A stretch of 64,000 nt of DNA from Citrifermentans bemidjiense Bem (GTDB lineage: Bacteria; Desulfobacterota; Desulfuromonadia; Geobacterales; Geobacteraceae): the NCBI RefSeq assembly GCF_000020725.1, contig NC_011146.1, positions 3,037,501-3,101,500 of the forward strand, given 5' to 3'. Shown here piece by piece: positions 28,025 through 37,439 of this stretch (positions are counted from its first letter, which is position 1; every line of letters begins with the position of its first letter). The notes under the pieces were generated by a model. That model did no database searches and was not told the origin of the DNA. It worked only from the letters and a program-made list of their open reading frames with translations. The position numbers were made by a program, and so were the translations under genes.

Positions 28025-28269
28025 AGACGACCATCAGGGAGCTGCTCGTTAAAAGGCTCAAGCTGAAGGACACCTGGGTGATCTGCTTCGTCCTCGGCAT
28101 GATCATGATGAACTACCCGTTCATCAGCATCTTCAACAAGCCCGTCTTCCCCTTCGGTATCCCGCTGCTTTACCTGTACCTGCTCTGGGGATGGATGTTC
28201 TCCATCTTCATCGTCTACCTGTTCAGCCGTGCCGCACGCAGAGACACTGACGGAAAGGGGCGCCCCTGA
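28021..28269 (+). CDS. Small two-helix membrane protein preceding the symporter
   Basis: This 82-residue protein has two hydrophobic spans (VICFVLGMIMMNYPFISIF and GIPLLYLYLLWGWMFSIFIV) and a basic C-terminus. It overlaps the kinase gene upstream (ATGA) and shares one base with the symporter start downstream (TGATG). Small DUF485- or DUF4212-like proteins often precede solute:sodium symporters, so it is probably an accessory subunit of 28269-31532 (inference). Confidence 0.78.
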   Translation: MKTTIRELLVKRLKLKDTWVICFVLGMIMMNYPFISIFNKPVFPFGIPLLYLYLLWGWMFSIFIVYLFSRAARRDTDGKGRP

Positions 28270-31200
28270 TGCTCGATGTGAACTGGGTCTGGGGCACGGC
28301 GCTCCTTTATATCGTCATCCTGTTCCTGGTCGCCTACTATGCCGACCAGAGGCAACGGGAGGGGAGGAGCATCACGGCGAATCCCGTCGTGTACGCCCTC
28401 TCCATAGCCGTCTACTCCACCTCATGGACCTTCTACGGCAGCGTCGGCAAGGCCGCGACCACGGGCATCGACTTTCTCCCCATCTACCTTGGCCCCACGC
28501 TCACCGCTTTCACCTGGTGGTTCCTGCTCAAGAAGATCGTCAGGATCTCCAAGGAAAACAACATCACCTCCATAGCCGACTTCATCAGCTCCCGATACGG
28601 CAGCTCGCAGTGGTTGGGAGCCATGATCACGGTGATCACCCTGATGGGGATCATGCCGTACATAGCCCTTCAGTTGAAGGCCGTCTCCACAGCTTTCACC
28701 ATCATCACCGGTTATCACGACTTCCACGTCGGCGTCATGGAAAGGGTCTACACCCCCTCTCCCCACCCCGGGCTCTTCACGTCGGCCCTTCTGGCCCTGT
28801 TCAGCGTGGTCTTCGGGGCCAAGCACCTTGCCTCGACCGAGCGCCACGACGGGCTGGTGGCCGCCATCGCGCTGGAGTCCCTGGTAAAGCTCGTGGCGAT
28901 GCTCGTGGTCGGCATCACCATCACCTACTTCGTCTTCGACGGCATGGGGGACATCTTCACCCGCATGTACGGTAAAGACCCGGCCCTGCTCACCCGGCTC
29001 GTCACGCTGGGGGGGACCGGCGAAAACTCCTACTCCTCCATGTTCAGCCTGCTCACCCTCTCCATGAGCGCGGTGATGCTGCTGCCGCGCCAGTTCCAGG
29101 TGATGGTGCTGGAGAACGCCGACGAAACGCACCTGAACGCTGCTTCGTGGCGCTTCCCCGCCTATATGTTCCTGATGAACCTGTTCGTGATGCCCATCGC
29201 GCTCGCCGGGGTGCTTTTGACCGGCTCCAACGTGGGGGCCGACTTCTTCGTGCTCACCCTACCCATGCAGCAGGGGTACCCGTGGCTCGCCCTGCTCGCT
29301 TTCCTCGGGGGCTTCTCCGCCTCCGCCGGCATGGTTATGGTGGAGTCCATTGCGGTCTCGACCATGCTGCTGAACCACGTGCTGATGCCGGTCGTGATCA
29401 GGTTCAAGCCGCAGTGGTGGTTCCCCAAGCTCCTCATCAACCTCAAGCGCTTCGGCATCGTACTGGTCATCCTTTTGGGCTACCTGTACCAAAGCGTGGT
29501 GGGAGAGAGCTACATGCTCGCCAACATGGGGCTCATCTCCTTCTCCGCAGCGGTCCAGTTCGCCCCGGCGCTGATAGGTGGGCTGTACTGGCCCCGGGGG
29601 AACAAGACCGGGGCGATAGCGGGTCTTTCCTGCGGGTTTGCCGTCTGGTTCTACACGCTGCTGCTCCCCTCCCTGCTGCAGGCCGGAGGATGGCAGGACG
29701 ACCTCCTTTTGCAGGGCCCGTTCGGCATCGAGTTCCTCAAGCCGCAGGCGCTTTTCTGGCTGACCGGGCTCGACCCCTACAGCCATACGCTCTTCTGGAG
29801 CATGTTCATGAACATCCTCGCCTACCTCTCCCTCTCCATCCTCCTGGGACAGGGCGAGAAGGAAAGCGAACAGATGAACCGCTTCGTCCGGGTCTTCTCC
29901 CCGGAGAACCTGGAGCCGCAGTGGGAAACCAAGCGCCTTTCCAAACCGGTCACCATCGTGCAGTTCGTGAACCTCATGTCCAAGTTCATCGGGGAGCAGC
30001 AGGCGCATACCGCCATCACCGACTACCTGGGGAACCGGGAGATAGACAGCAAGGGCGGGGTCTCCGAGTTCGAGCTCCCCAACCTGAAGCGCTTCGTGGA
30101 GAAGACGCTGGCGGGCTCTTTGGGTGGCGCCGCCGCGGGCGCCGTGGTGGAAAGCTTCCTCTCCGACATAGGCTCCCGGATGGAGCCGGTCTTCGACATC
30201 TTTTCCACCGTGCGCACCTCAAGGGATCAAAGCCGCGAGGCGCTCTCGGTGCGCCTGCGGGCCTCGGAGATCATGAACCGCTCGCTGGAGCTCGACATCA
30301 TCATGGGGGACCTGCTCGAGCTGATACTGCGGGAGTTCAAGCTCGACCTCTGCGTCATCAGGCTCTTGAACGACGAAGGGATGCTGGAGGTGCGCTGCCA
30401 CCGCGGCTATGGCGGGGAGCGCATCATCAGCGAAGGAAGGACGCTGGAGATCGACACCCACGTAGGGGAGGCCTTCCTGGGGAGGCGGACGGAATTCGTG
30501 AACGACACGGCCTTTCTCACCAAGGCCATCGCCAAGGAGATCGCCAACAGGGAAGGGATCCGCTCCTTCGCCCACATCCCCATCGCCAGCGCCGGAGCCC
30601 CCCCGGTCGGCGTCCTCTCGGTCTTCTCCAGATCCATCGTCGGGCTTTTCACCGAGCAGTTCGTGGAGCTCTTGGAGAGCCTCGCCGGGCAGCTAGCCCA
30701 GGCGGTGAACATAGTCGAAGAGCGCGAGGCGAGAGAGCGCGAAAGGCGGCAAAAGGAGGCGGCGCTCCTGGAAAACGCGCGGGTGACCCGCGACCTCGAG
30801 ATCGCCAAGCAGATCCAGCTCTCGCTCCTTCCCGAGTCCGCCCCGCGCCTCAAAGGGCTCAGCATCGCCAGCCGCTGCATCCCGGCGGCGCACGTCGGGG
30901 GAGACTACTACGACTTCTTCGAAAGGGGCGAAGGGCGGGTCGACGTCATCATGGCGGACGTCTCCGGCCACAGCGTAGGCGCCGCCTTGATCATGGTAGA
31001 GACCAGGAGCGTGCTCCGGGCCCAGATGAAGGAAACCCACTCCGCCAAAGACGTGCTTAGGCTTTTGAACGAGCTCCTCTACGACGACCTGAGCGGCGCC
31101 GAACTCTTCATCACCATGTTCTGCGCCAAGTACGACGGGACCACCCGCACGCTCTCCTACGCGAACGCAGGGCACAGCCGCCCCATCCTCTTCCGTGCCG

Positions 31201-31532
31201 GCGGGTGGGAGGAACTAGACGCAGAAGGGCTGATCCTGGGGGTCGAGCAGTCGGTCGCGTTCGAGGAGAAAAAGGTGACCTTGGAGGCGGGGGACCTGCT
31301 CCTCATCTATACCGACGGGATCATCGAGGCGGAGCACGAAACGGGCGAGCTTTTCGGAGTCGAGAGACTGTGCCGACTGGTCTCTGGACTGGCCGACCAG
31401 GAACCGGAAACGGTGATCGAGCGGGTCCTTTCAGAGGTCAATACTTACTCATGGCCCCATCCTTTACAGGATGACATTTCCATGGTAGTCATGAAGGTGT
31501 TAAAAAATGAGACAGAGACCGCCTCTTGCTAA
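28269..31532 (+). CDS. Solute:sodium symporter fused to GAF and PP2C (SpoIIE) phosphatase domains
   Basis: This 1087-residue protein combines about 13 membrane segments of the SSS/PutP family (ITANPVVYALSIAVYSTSWT, GLMGIM-like spans, residues 1-560) with cytoplasmic signalling domains. A GAF domain covers about 665-815 (SLELDIIMGDLLELILREFK, GVLSVFSRS). A short coiled coil rich in RERERRQKEAALLENAR follows, then a PP2C phosphatase from about 848 to 1080. The PP2C metal residues are all present: VGGDYYDFF, ADVSGHSVGAAL, TDGIIEAEH and LQDDISMVV. Similar N-terminal symporter sensors exist on CbrA-type kinases, where they transport or sense the solute. The output here should dephosphorylate the STAS protein encoded next. 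It is a single transmembrane input to a partner-switching system. Confidence 0.92.
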   Translation: MLDVNWVWGTALLYIVILFLVAYYADQRQREGRSITANPVVYALSIAVYSTSWTFYGSVGKAATTGIDFLPIYLGPTLTAFTWWFLLKKIVRISKENNITSIADFISSRYGSSQWLGAMITVITLMGIMPYIALQLKAVSTAFTIITGYHDFHVGVMERVYTPSPHPGLFTSALLALFSVVFGAKHLASTERHDGLVAAIALESLVKLVAMLVVGITITYFVFDGMGDIFTRMYGKDPALLTRLVTLGGTGENSYSSMFSLLTLSMSAVMLLPRQFQVMVLENADETHLNAASWRFPAYMFLMNLFVMPIALAGVLLTGSNVGADFFVLTLPMQQGYPWLALLAFLGGFSASAGMVMVESIAVSTMLLNHVLMPVVIRFKPQWWFPKLLINLKRFGIVLVILLGYLYQSVVGESYMLANMGLISFSAAVQFAPALIGGLYWPRGNKTGAIAGLSCGFAVWFYTLLLPSLLQAGGWQDDLLLQGPFGIEFLKPQALFWLTGLDPYSHTLFWSMFMNILAYLSLSILLGQGEKESEQMNRFVRVFSPENLEPQWETKRLSKPVTIVQFVNLMSKFIGEQQAHTAITDYLGNREIDSKGGVSEFELPNLKRFVEKTLAGSLGGAAAGAVVESFLSDIGSRMEPVFDIFSTVRTSRDQSREALSVRLRASEIMNRSLELDIIMGDLLELILREFKLDLCVIRLLNDEGMLEVRCHRGYGGERIISEGRTLEIDTHVGEAFLGRRTEFVNDTAFLTKAIAKEIANREGIRSFAHIPIASAGAPPVGVLSVFSRSIVGLFTEQFVELLESLAGQLAQAVNIVEEREARERERRQKEAALLENARVTRDLEIAKQIQLSLLPESAPRLKGLSIASRCIPAAHVGGDYYDFFERGEGRVDVIMADVSGHSVGAALIMVETRSVLRAQMKETHSAKDVLRLLNELLYDDLSGAELFITMFCAKYDGTTRTLSYANAGHSRPILFRAGGWEELDAEGLILGVEQSVAFEEKKVTLEAGDLLLIYTDGIIEAEHETGELFGVERLCRLVSGLADQEPETVIERVLSEVNTYSWPHPLQDDISMVVMKVLKNETETASC

Positions 31533-31599
31533 ATGTCAGCAGTTATTGCACAATAAGTCAGGCATCATAAGCATCTGACCTCAAGACAAGGAGACCGCC

Positions 31600-31941
31600 A
31601 TGAATCTAGCCAGCGAGACAAGGAAGGACGTAGTTATCTTATACGTCAAGGAAGAGAGGCTGGATGCTCACAACTCGACAGAACTTAAGAGCGCTGTGCA
31701 AAAGCTCTTCGAAGACGGAAAGAAAAACGTTCTGGTAGATCTCAAAGATGTGCGCTTCATTGACAGTTCCGGCTTGGGCGCGCCGGTATCTGGCTTCAAG
31801 AACGCCATTTCTCACCAAGGAAATCTGAAACTTTCTTCGCTGCAGTCACAGGTGAAGTCAATGTTCGAGCTGACCCGCCTGCACAGGGTGTTCGAAATCT
31901 TCCCTTCCACCGTGGAGGCTATCGAAAACTTTCAATCCTAA
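31600..31941 (+). CDS. STAS-domain anti-anti-sigma factor (SpoIIAA/RsbV type)
   Basis: This 113-residue single STAS domain has LDAHNSTELKSAVQKL, the strand LVDLKDVRFIDSSGLGAPV and the helix KSMFELTRLHRVFEIF. The conserved serine in FIDSSG (about residues 51-52) is the site phosphorylated by RsbW-type kinases and dephosphorylated by PP2C enzymes. AAGGAGA precedes the ATG. It lies between the PP2C symporter and the kinase, completing the switch. Confidence 0.94.
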   Translation: MNLASETRKDVVILYVKEERLDAHNSTELKSAVQKLFEDGKKNVLVDLKDVRFIDSSGLGAPVSGFKNAISHQGNLKLSSLQSQVKSMFELTRLHRVFEIFPSTVEAIENFQS

Positions 31942-31971
31942 AGGAAGGCAAGGTTATAAGCGAGGCGCCAG

Positions 31972-32397
31972 ATGGAAGGAAACACGATCGAGGTCGACAT
32001 AAAGGTCCCCAACAAGACCCGTTACCTGAGTCTTATCGGTAAGATCGGAGAGGACATAGCGCGGGAGCTCGAGCGCTACAGCGGCGACAAGGAGGTCCTC
32101 GCCTACCATCTGAACCTGGTGCTCACCGAGGCGATGGTGAACGCCATCAAGCACGCCGGGCCAAAGGAACCGGAGAAGCTGGTGCGCATCGTCATCACCC
32201 TGCACATGGACGACCTCACCATCAGGGTCTACGACGACGGGCAAGGTTTCGACATCAATTCGATCCCCGCCCCGAACTTCGAGGAACTGGAGGACCGGGG
32301 ACGCGGCATCTTCCTGATCCGCACCCTGATGGATTCGGTGTGCTACCGCAAGAACTGCAAGGAGAACATCCTGGAGATGAAGAAAAAGCTCTCCTGA
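31972..32397 (+). CDS. RsbW-like serine kinase (anti-sigma factor type)
   Basis: This 141-residue GHKL ATPase has LNLVLTEAMVNAIKHAG (N box), RVYDDGQGFD (G1) and RGRGIFLIRTLMDSV (G2). It should phosphorylate the STAS protein at 31600 and bind an unknown target, either a sigma factor or another output protein; no sigma gene is adjacent. GAGG lies upstream of the ATG. It is the last gene of the operon, with convergent lgt starting 13 bases on. Confidence 0.93.
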   Translation: MEGNTIEVDIKVPNKTRYLSLIGKIGEDIARELERYSGDKEVLAYHLNLVLTEAMVNAIKHAGPKEPEKLVRIVITLHMDDLTIRVYDDGQGFDINSIPAPNFEELEDRGRGIFLIRTLMDSVCYRKNCKENILEMKKKLS

Positions 32398-32410
32398 CCC
32401 ACCCCCCGCA

Positions 32411-33184
32411 TCACCCCCTTCTCAGGCGGTACAGCGCCATCAGTCCGCCGACAAGCAGCATCGGCAGGCTCAACAGTTGCCCCATCGAAAGCCCCCCGAA
32501 GAGATAACCGATCTGCTGGTCGGGCTCCCTGAAGTTCTCCAACAGAAACCTGAACAACCCGTACAAGGCAATGAAGGACCACACCACCACTCCGTCGCGG
32601 TTCACCTTGCGGGAGATGGCGTAAAGGATGAGGAACATGACCGGCCCTTCGAGCAGCGCCTCGTAAAGCTGCGAGGGGTGGCGCGGCAGCGGCCCTCCCC
32701 CCGGAAAGATCATCGCCCAGGGGACGTCGCTCACCCGGCCGTAGAGTTCGCCGTTTATGAAGTTCCCGATCCTGCCGCAGCCAAGCCCCACCGGCGCTGC
32801 AAGGAAACCGATGTCGGCCAGACGGTAAAAGCGGAGCTTATGCCTGCGGATATAGAAGATGCTTGCCAGCACCGCCCCGATAAGCCCGCCGTGAAACGAC
32901 ATCCCCCCTTCCCAGACCGCGAAGAGCTTCAGTGGGTTGGCGATGTAGTAGGCGAGGTTGTAGAACAGGATGTACCCGAACCGGCCGCCGAGGATGACCC
33001 CTACCGCCACGGTAAAGATCAGGTCCGCGACGTCGTCCTTGGTTAGAGAAAGTCCCTTTCTCCTTACGCCGGACAGGATGATGAAATAGGCCGAGATGAA
33101 ACCGATGATGTACATGAGACCGTACCAGCGGAACTCCAGCGGTCCCAGACGCAGAAACACCGGGTCGATGTTGGGAAAAGTCAT
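32411..33184 (-). CDS. lgt: Prolipoprotein diacylglyceryl transferase
   Basis: This 257-residue inner-membrane enzyme has seven hydrophobic segments and the Lgt signature GLGCGRIGNFINGELYGR near 135-152. FHGGLIG near 93-99 and PRHPSQLYEALLEG follow the signature. It transfers diacylglycerol to the lipobox cysteine, acting for example on the lipoproteins encoded at 22936, 24534, 47365 and 48766. GGAG precedes the ATG. Confidence 0.96.
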   Translation of the reverse strand: MTFPNIDPVFLRLGPLEFRWYGLMYIIGFISAYFIILSGVRRKGLSLTKDDVADLIFTVAVGVILGGRFGYILFYNLAYYIANPLKLFAVWEGGMSFHGGLIGAVLASIFYIRRHKLRFYRLADIGFLAAPVGLGCGRIGNFINGELYGRVSDVPWAMIFPGGGPLPRHPSQLYEALLEGPVMFLILYAISRKVNRDGVVVWSFIALYGLFRFLLENFREPDQQIGYLFGGLSMGQLLSLPMLLVGGLMALYRLRRG

Positions 33185-33286
33185 TTAAAGCTCCGAAAGT
33201 TTGATTCTTATCGAACGCCGACCCCGCCGGCGCCGGCAATGGGCGCAGCAGGACCGGGAAGGCGCGGGGCGAGGCGCCGCGACGCG

Positions 33287-33796
33287 CTACTTCCTGAAGT
33301 CTGCCGGGACGTCATAGCGGTCCGCGGTCGAGTTCAGCTGGTCCAGCTTTTTCTGCAGTTCCTGCATCCTTGCTTCGTTGTGCTTGATGCTGTTCTGGAT
33401 CATCAGGTAGTCGGAGCGGGACATGCGGGAGGTGTCGGCAAGCCGGGACTTGAGCGTGTCCAACTCCGTCTGGGCGCTTTGCAGGCGCGAGTTCGCCTGC
33501 TGGAACTCCCTGCGCCAGGCAAGCTCATCCTTGCCCCCGTAGGTCTTGCTCTTCTCGTTGCTCTTCTCGTTGTTTTTCGCTCCCTTTTCCTCGCCCCCCT
33601 TGGGGCTGGCCGTCTCGGATGCGGCAGCGGGAGGCTCCTCGCTTCCCAGCCTTTTGGCCTTTTTCCGGTACTTTTTCGGGACCTTCCCCAGATCCTCGGC
33701 GAAGTTAACCGTGCCGCGCTCGTCGGTCCACTCGTAGGTCTCAGCCAAAGCGGACAGCGGGTATAGCAAGAGCAAAAGCAAAAGCAGCTTCTTCAT
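33287..33796 (-). CDS. DUF4124-type exported protein
   Basis: This 169-residue protein has a signal peptide (MKKLLLLLLLLYPLSALA). A short domain follows, YEWTDERGTVNFAEDLGKVP, in which a WxDxxGxxxF core matches DUF4124. The rest is a charged linker (SPKGGEEKGAKNNEKSNEKS) and a C-terminal coiled coil (QQANSRLQSAQTELDTLKSR, HNEARMQELQKKLDQLNS). AGGAGA lies before the ATG. Periplasmic; function unknown. Confidence 0.8.
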   Translation of the reverse strand: MKKLLLLLLLLYPLSALAETYEWTDERGTVNFAEDLGKVPKKYRKKAKRLGSEEPPAAASETASPKGGEEKGAKNNEKSNEKSKTYGGKDELAWRREFQQANSRLQSAQTELDTLKSRLADTSRMSRSDYLMIQNSIKHNEARMQELQKKLDQLNSTADRYDVPADFRK

Positions 33797-33839
33797 GTCA
33801 GTCTCCTTGTGCAGATCCTGTATGGATTACGGTTAGGGA

Positions 33840-34184
33840 CTACCCTGGAGGCCACCCGAGGTTGCGTCCGGCAAGCAGGTGGAAATGGATATGGAAAACG
33901 GACTGGCCGGCGCCGGCGTTGGTATTGTTCACCAGGCGGAACCCTTCCTCGTCCATGCCGCGCTCCCGGGCGAGCTTGGCAGCCACCCGGTGGATCGCAC
34001 CGATGATCCGGTCGTCCTCAGGAGCAAGCGCCAGCGCGTTCGCGAGGTGCTTCTTGGGGATGATAAGCATGTGCAAGGGCGCCACGGGGTTGATGTCCTC
34101 GATGGCGAAGAGTTCGTCGTCCTCGTAGACCTTCTTGACGGGGATCGCGCCGCTGGCCATCTTGCAGAACAGGCAGTCGTTCAT
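33840..34184 (-). CDS. HIT-family (HINT-like) nucleotide hydrolase
   Basis: This 114-residue protein begins MNDCLFCKMASGAIPVKKVY and ends with the histidine triad VFHIHFHLLAGRNLGWPPG. It is a typical Hint-type purine nucleoside phosphoramidase or AMP-lysine hydrolase. A CxxC at residues 4-7 is common in bacterial members. AGGAGGTG precedes the ATG. Confidence 0.96.
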   Translation of the reverse strand: MNDCLFCKMASGAIPVKKVYEDDELFAIEDINPVAPLHMLIIPKKHLANALALAPEDDRIIGAIHRVAAKLARERGMDEEGFRLVNNTNAGAGQSVFHIHFHLLAGRNLGWPPG

Positions 34185-34302
34185 GTAACACCTCCTTTAA
34201 AAGTCAAACTCCAAAACCTTTAGCCAGAGAGAGAATCTGAGAGAGGAAGAGAGCTCCGGGTTGGTTTCAAACATTTCCGCGTTTCCTCTGTGACCGCTGT
34301 GG

Positions 34303-35076
34303 CTATTCCTCAGGGACCTCTGTGTTCCGGGGTTGCAGGTCCCCCTGCTTTTGCAGATGGATCAGGAACTCCTTGTTCCCCTTGGGTCCGAGGATAGGGG
34401 AATCGCACACTCCCAGTACCTTGAGCCCCAGTCCCCTGGCCAGCTCGCCGATGCTCTCCACCACCTCCTGGTGCTTCTTCTCGTCCCTGACCACCCCGCC
34501 CTTCCCCACCTGGCCGCGTCCCACCTCGAACTGCGGCTTGATGAGCGCGACCACGACGCCGTCAGGCTTGATCAGCCTCAGCGTCGGCGGAAGCACCTTG
34601 TCCAGCGAGATGAACGAAGCATCGATCACCGCCAGGTCCGGGGATTCCGGGAGCATCCCCGGCTCCAGGTGGCGGATATTGGTCTTCTCCATGCTCACCA
34701 CCCGCGAGTCCTCGCGCAGCTTCCAGGCCAGTTGCCCGTAGCCGACGTCGACCGCATAGACGCGGGTAGCGCCCCTTTGCAGCAGGCAGTCGGTGAAGCC
34801 TCCAGTCGAGGCGCCCACGTCGATGGCGCAGAGTCCGGCGACAACGATGCCGAAGCGCTCCAGCCCCTCGGCGAGCTTCAGCCCCCCGCGGCTCACATAG
34901 GGAAGTGGCTCCCCCTTGAGACGGATCTCGGCCTCGACCGGGACCATGAGCCCCGCCTTGTCGGCCAAGTGGTCGTCCACCACCACCTGCCCCGCCATGA
35001 TGAGCGCCTTGGCCCGCTCCCTGGAAGGGGCGAGCCCCCGTTCCAGCACCAGCTTGTCGAGTCTTTCCTTGGTCAA
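34303..35076 (-). CDS. tlyA: TlyA-family rRNA methyltransferase / hemolysin-like protein
   Basis: This 257-residue protein starts at TTG with GAGG upstream. Residues 1-60 form an S4 RNA-binding domain ([20 protein letters not shown]), followed by an FtsJ-type fold with [19 protein letters not shown] (AdoMet loop), [18 protein letters not shown] and [11 protein letters not shown]. TlyA methylates 2'-O of 16S/23S rRNA in mycobacteria; the same role is assumed here. Confidence 0.92.
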   Translation of the reverse strand: MTKERLDKLVLERGLAPSRERAKALIMAGQVVVDDHLADKAGLMVPVEAEIRLKGEPLPYVSRGGLKLAEGLERFGIVVAGLCAIDVGASTGGFTDCLLQRGATRVYAVDVGYGQLAWKLREDSRVVSMEKTNIRHLEPGMLPESPDLAVIDASFISLDKVLPPTLRLIKPDGVVVALIKPQFEVGRGQVGKGGVVRDEKKHQEVVESIGELARGLGLKVLGVCDSPILGPKGNKEFLIHLQKQGDLQPRNTEVPEE

Positions 35077-35126
35077 ATGAACCTCAAATCAAAAAACTAA
35101 AAGCTCAAACAAAAGCTTTCACCCCT

Positions 35127-35258
35127 GGTCCATTGGGTCCATTGGGTCCATTGGGTCCATTGGGTCCATTGGGTCCATTGGGTCCATTGGGTCCATTGGG
35201 TCCATTGGGTCCATTGGGTCCATTGGGTCCATTGGGTCCATTGGGTCCATTGGGTCCT
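35127..35258. repeat. Clean 9-bp tandem array, unit GGTCCATTG
   Basis: About 14.7 perfect copies of GGTCCATTG run head to tail over 132 bases between tlyA and the UbiD-family gene. The perfection suggests recent slippage expansion. The same unit, degenerate, occurs at 11514-11553. Frames reading it as Gly-Pro-Asn repeats are artefacts. Confidence 0.95.
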
Positions 35259-35286
35259 CTGTGGTGAGTGTCTTTGCTTTTAACAG

Positions 35287-37128
35287 CTAATACAACCCAT
35301 GCAGCGGGCCGCCTGGGGCGGCCAACTGGTCCAGCTTCCGCTCCACCGCCGGATCCTCGATGAGCGGCGGCGCGTGGTGCGGCTTGACCCTGGCATCGAT
35401 CACCAGGGGCCCCGTGCACCCCCACTGCTTGCAGACCATGCCGGCCCCGACACCGTAGATGTCGGCAGCTGGGTCGGAACGGGTGAAGGTGACCCAGAGG
35501 AAGTTGTCCAGGTGCTTTGCGGCGAACCTGCTGTCGTCGCAGACAACGATCAGCGGGAAGCTCTCCAGCCCTTCCACTCCCTCAAGCGCAGCGCAAAGCG
35601 CCTCCATCTGCGGGTCCGCCTCCCCCTTCCGGACCGTGCAGGCAGGCCCCTTGACGGCGATGACGCCGGGGAGGCAAATACATGGGTCATTGAAGCCGTC
35701 GGCCAGCCACAACGAGGAGGGGAGCTCGACCCCGAGGGTGCGGCGCTTTTCGCCGACCGCGGCGAATACCACCTTCGAGCCGCTGTTCAATCCGGAGCCG
35801 GAATAATCGAGGGTGTCGATGGTGGTAGCGGTCTGGAAATGCAGGTCGCGCTTCAGGTCGATCCGCTCCAGCACATGGCGCAGGAAAGCGGGAATGTCGT
35901 GGATGTCGAGCTGCGGCGCGTCCTCGTGGGAGGCGATCATCAGGTACTTGGCCAGGGAGAGCTGCCCCTGCCCCAGCACCGCGTTCGCGATGGTAAGAAG
36001 TTCCTGCGGAGTCCGGCGCTCGCCGTAGGGGACGTAGCGCTCGCTCCCAATGGCCAAAAGCAGCGGGTGTACGCCTGCCGCGTCGACCGCATGCACCGCC
36101 TTGACGCCCGGTATCACCGTTGGGATTAAGGGGCCGGTCAGTTCATGAATAAAGGCGCCGAAGGAGGTGTCCTCCTGCGGAGGGCGCCCCACCGTGGTGA
36201 AAGGCCAGATGGCCCCGTCGCGATGGAAGACCTCCTCGACCTGGAGCACGGGGAAGTGGTGCGCCAGGCTGTAGTAGCCGAAATGGTCGCCGAAGGGGCC
36301 TTCGGGGAGGGTCTTGTTGGGGTCGATGATGCCGGTAATGCAGAAGTCGGCCTGCGCGGGGATCGGGAGCTGCCCGGGGCGCTGCACCATCTCGATCCGG
36401 TGCCCGGCCAGCAGCCCGGCGAAGGAGAGTTCCGGCATCCCCTCGGGCAAGGGCATCACGGCAGCGACGGTCATGGAGGGTGCGCCCCCCACGAAGATGT
36501 TCACCCGCAACGGCTCGCCCCGCTCGATCGCCTCGGCATGGTGGAAGCCGATGCCGCGATGGATCTGGTAGTGCACCCCGATCTCGGCGTTTTGCCGGTA
36601 CTCGCCGCCGGAGATCTGTACCCGGTACATGCCGAGGTTGGAGTGGCGCAAGCCAGGCTGGGCCGCGCTCTCCGAGTAGACCTGCGGCAGCGTGATGAAC
36701 GCTCCGCCGTCGTCCGGCCAGGATTTAAGCTGCGGCAATTTGTCGATGGTGGTCCGGTTGGCGAGAATGGGGCCGTCGCCAACCTCCTTGGGAAGGAGGT
36801 GCCATGCGGCCGGGACCGCGCCCAACAAGGAAGCGGGGTCTTTCAGTGCCGATTTAGGATCGATCTTCAACTGCACCAGGCGTTCGACCGCCTTCAGGGT
36901 ATCCCTGAAGATGTACCTGGTCCGCTCCAGGGTGCCGAACAGGTTTCCGAGCATGGGGAAAGGGCACCCCTTCACCCGGGTGAAGAGAAGCGCGGGACCA
37001 CCCGCCTGGTACACCCTGCGCTGGATGGACCCGATCTCCAGGTCCGAAGAGAGCTCCTCGTTTATCCTGACCAGAGCGCCCGTCCGCTCCAGGTCCGCCA
37101 CGCACGCTGCCAGATTCTTATATCCCAA
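35287..37128 (-). CDS. UbiD-family prenylated-FMN decarboxylase
   Basis: This 613-residue protein starts at TTG 37128, six bases after GGAGG, giving LGYKNLAACVADLERTGALV; a 71-codon longer frame runs through repeats and is rejected. Family blocks are NLGMYRVQISG, GIGFHHAEAIERGEPLRVNI, EGPFGDHFGYYS and SFPLIVVCDDSRF. UbiD enzymes decarboxylate aromatic or polyene acids using a cofactor made by UbiX. Long members occur in quinone synthesis, for example the futalosine pathway, but the substrate here is not determined. Confidence 0.9.
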   Translation of the reverse strand: MGYKNLAACVADLERTGALVRINEELSSDLEIGSIQRRVYQAGGPALLFTRVKGCPFPMLGNLFGTLERTRYIFRDTLKAVERLVQLKIDPKSALKDPASLLGAVPAAWHLLPKEVGDGPILANRTTIDKLPQLKSWPDDGGAFITLPQVYSESAAQPGLRHSNLGMYRVQISGGEYRQNAEIGVHYQIHRGIGFHHAEAIERGEPLRVNIFVGGAPSMTVAAVMPLPEGMPELSFAGLLAGHRIEMVQRPGQLPIPAQADFCITGIIDPNKTLPEGPFGDHFGYYSLAHHFPVLQVEEVFHRDGAIWPFTTVGRPPQEDTSFGAFIHELTGPLIPTVIPGVKAVHAVDAAGVHPLLLAIGSERYVPYGERRTPQELLTIANAVLGQGQLSLAKYLMIASHEDAPQLDIHDIPAFLRHVLERIDLKRDLHFQTATTIDTLDYSGSGLNSGSKVVFAAVGEKRRTLGVELPSSLWLADGFNDPCICLPGVIAVKGPACTVRKGEADPQMEALCAALEGVEGLESFPLIVVCDDSRFAAKHLDNFLWVTFTRSDPAADIYGVGAGMVCKQWGCTGPLVIDARVKPHHAPPLIEDPAVERKLDQLAAPGGPLHGLY

Positions 37129-37439
37129 CCAACGCCTCCGCGATTTTGCCTGTAAATTAGCCGGTCTATTTTTAAAGCACCCCCGCAGCCAAGTCAACAC
37201 AAAACGCCCCCCGGCAGCGGTCGAAGCAAAACCATTGGCCACAGAGAAAATCTGAGGAATTCTGAGGAGGAGGGCTCTTTCTCGTCCCCTCCCCAGGAGG
37301 GGGAGGGTCAGGGAGGGGGAATACTGGCTCACCTCATCCACATTAAAACGAAAACTGTTCTGAAATCCCCTTTTGTGCTACTCTGCCAGCCGACTTGAAA
37401 GCCAGTCCCGCGGCATCACGAGTTTTTTGGAGAGTCTCC
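37129..37439. repeat. Divergent intergenic region with CCCTCCC hairpin repeat
   Basis: Between two divergent genes, 37283-37325 holds GTCCCCTCCCCAGGAGGGGG then AGGGTCAGGGAGGGGG, another copy of the dispersed hairpin element. The rest is low in recognisable signals; no clear promoter could be fixed for either side. Confidence 0.5.

Noticed and set aside
35105-35425. A frame encoding Gly-Pro-Asn repeats
   Set aside because: It is only the translation of the 9-bp GGTCCATTG array joined to antisense of the UbiD-family gene; no ribosome site and no family.
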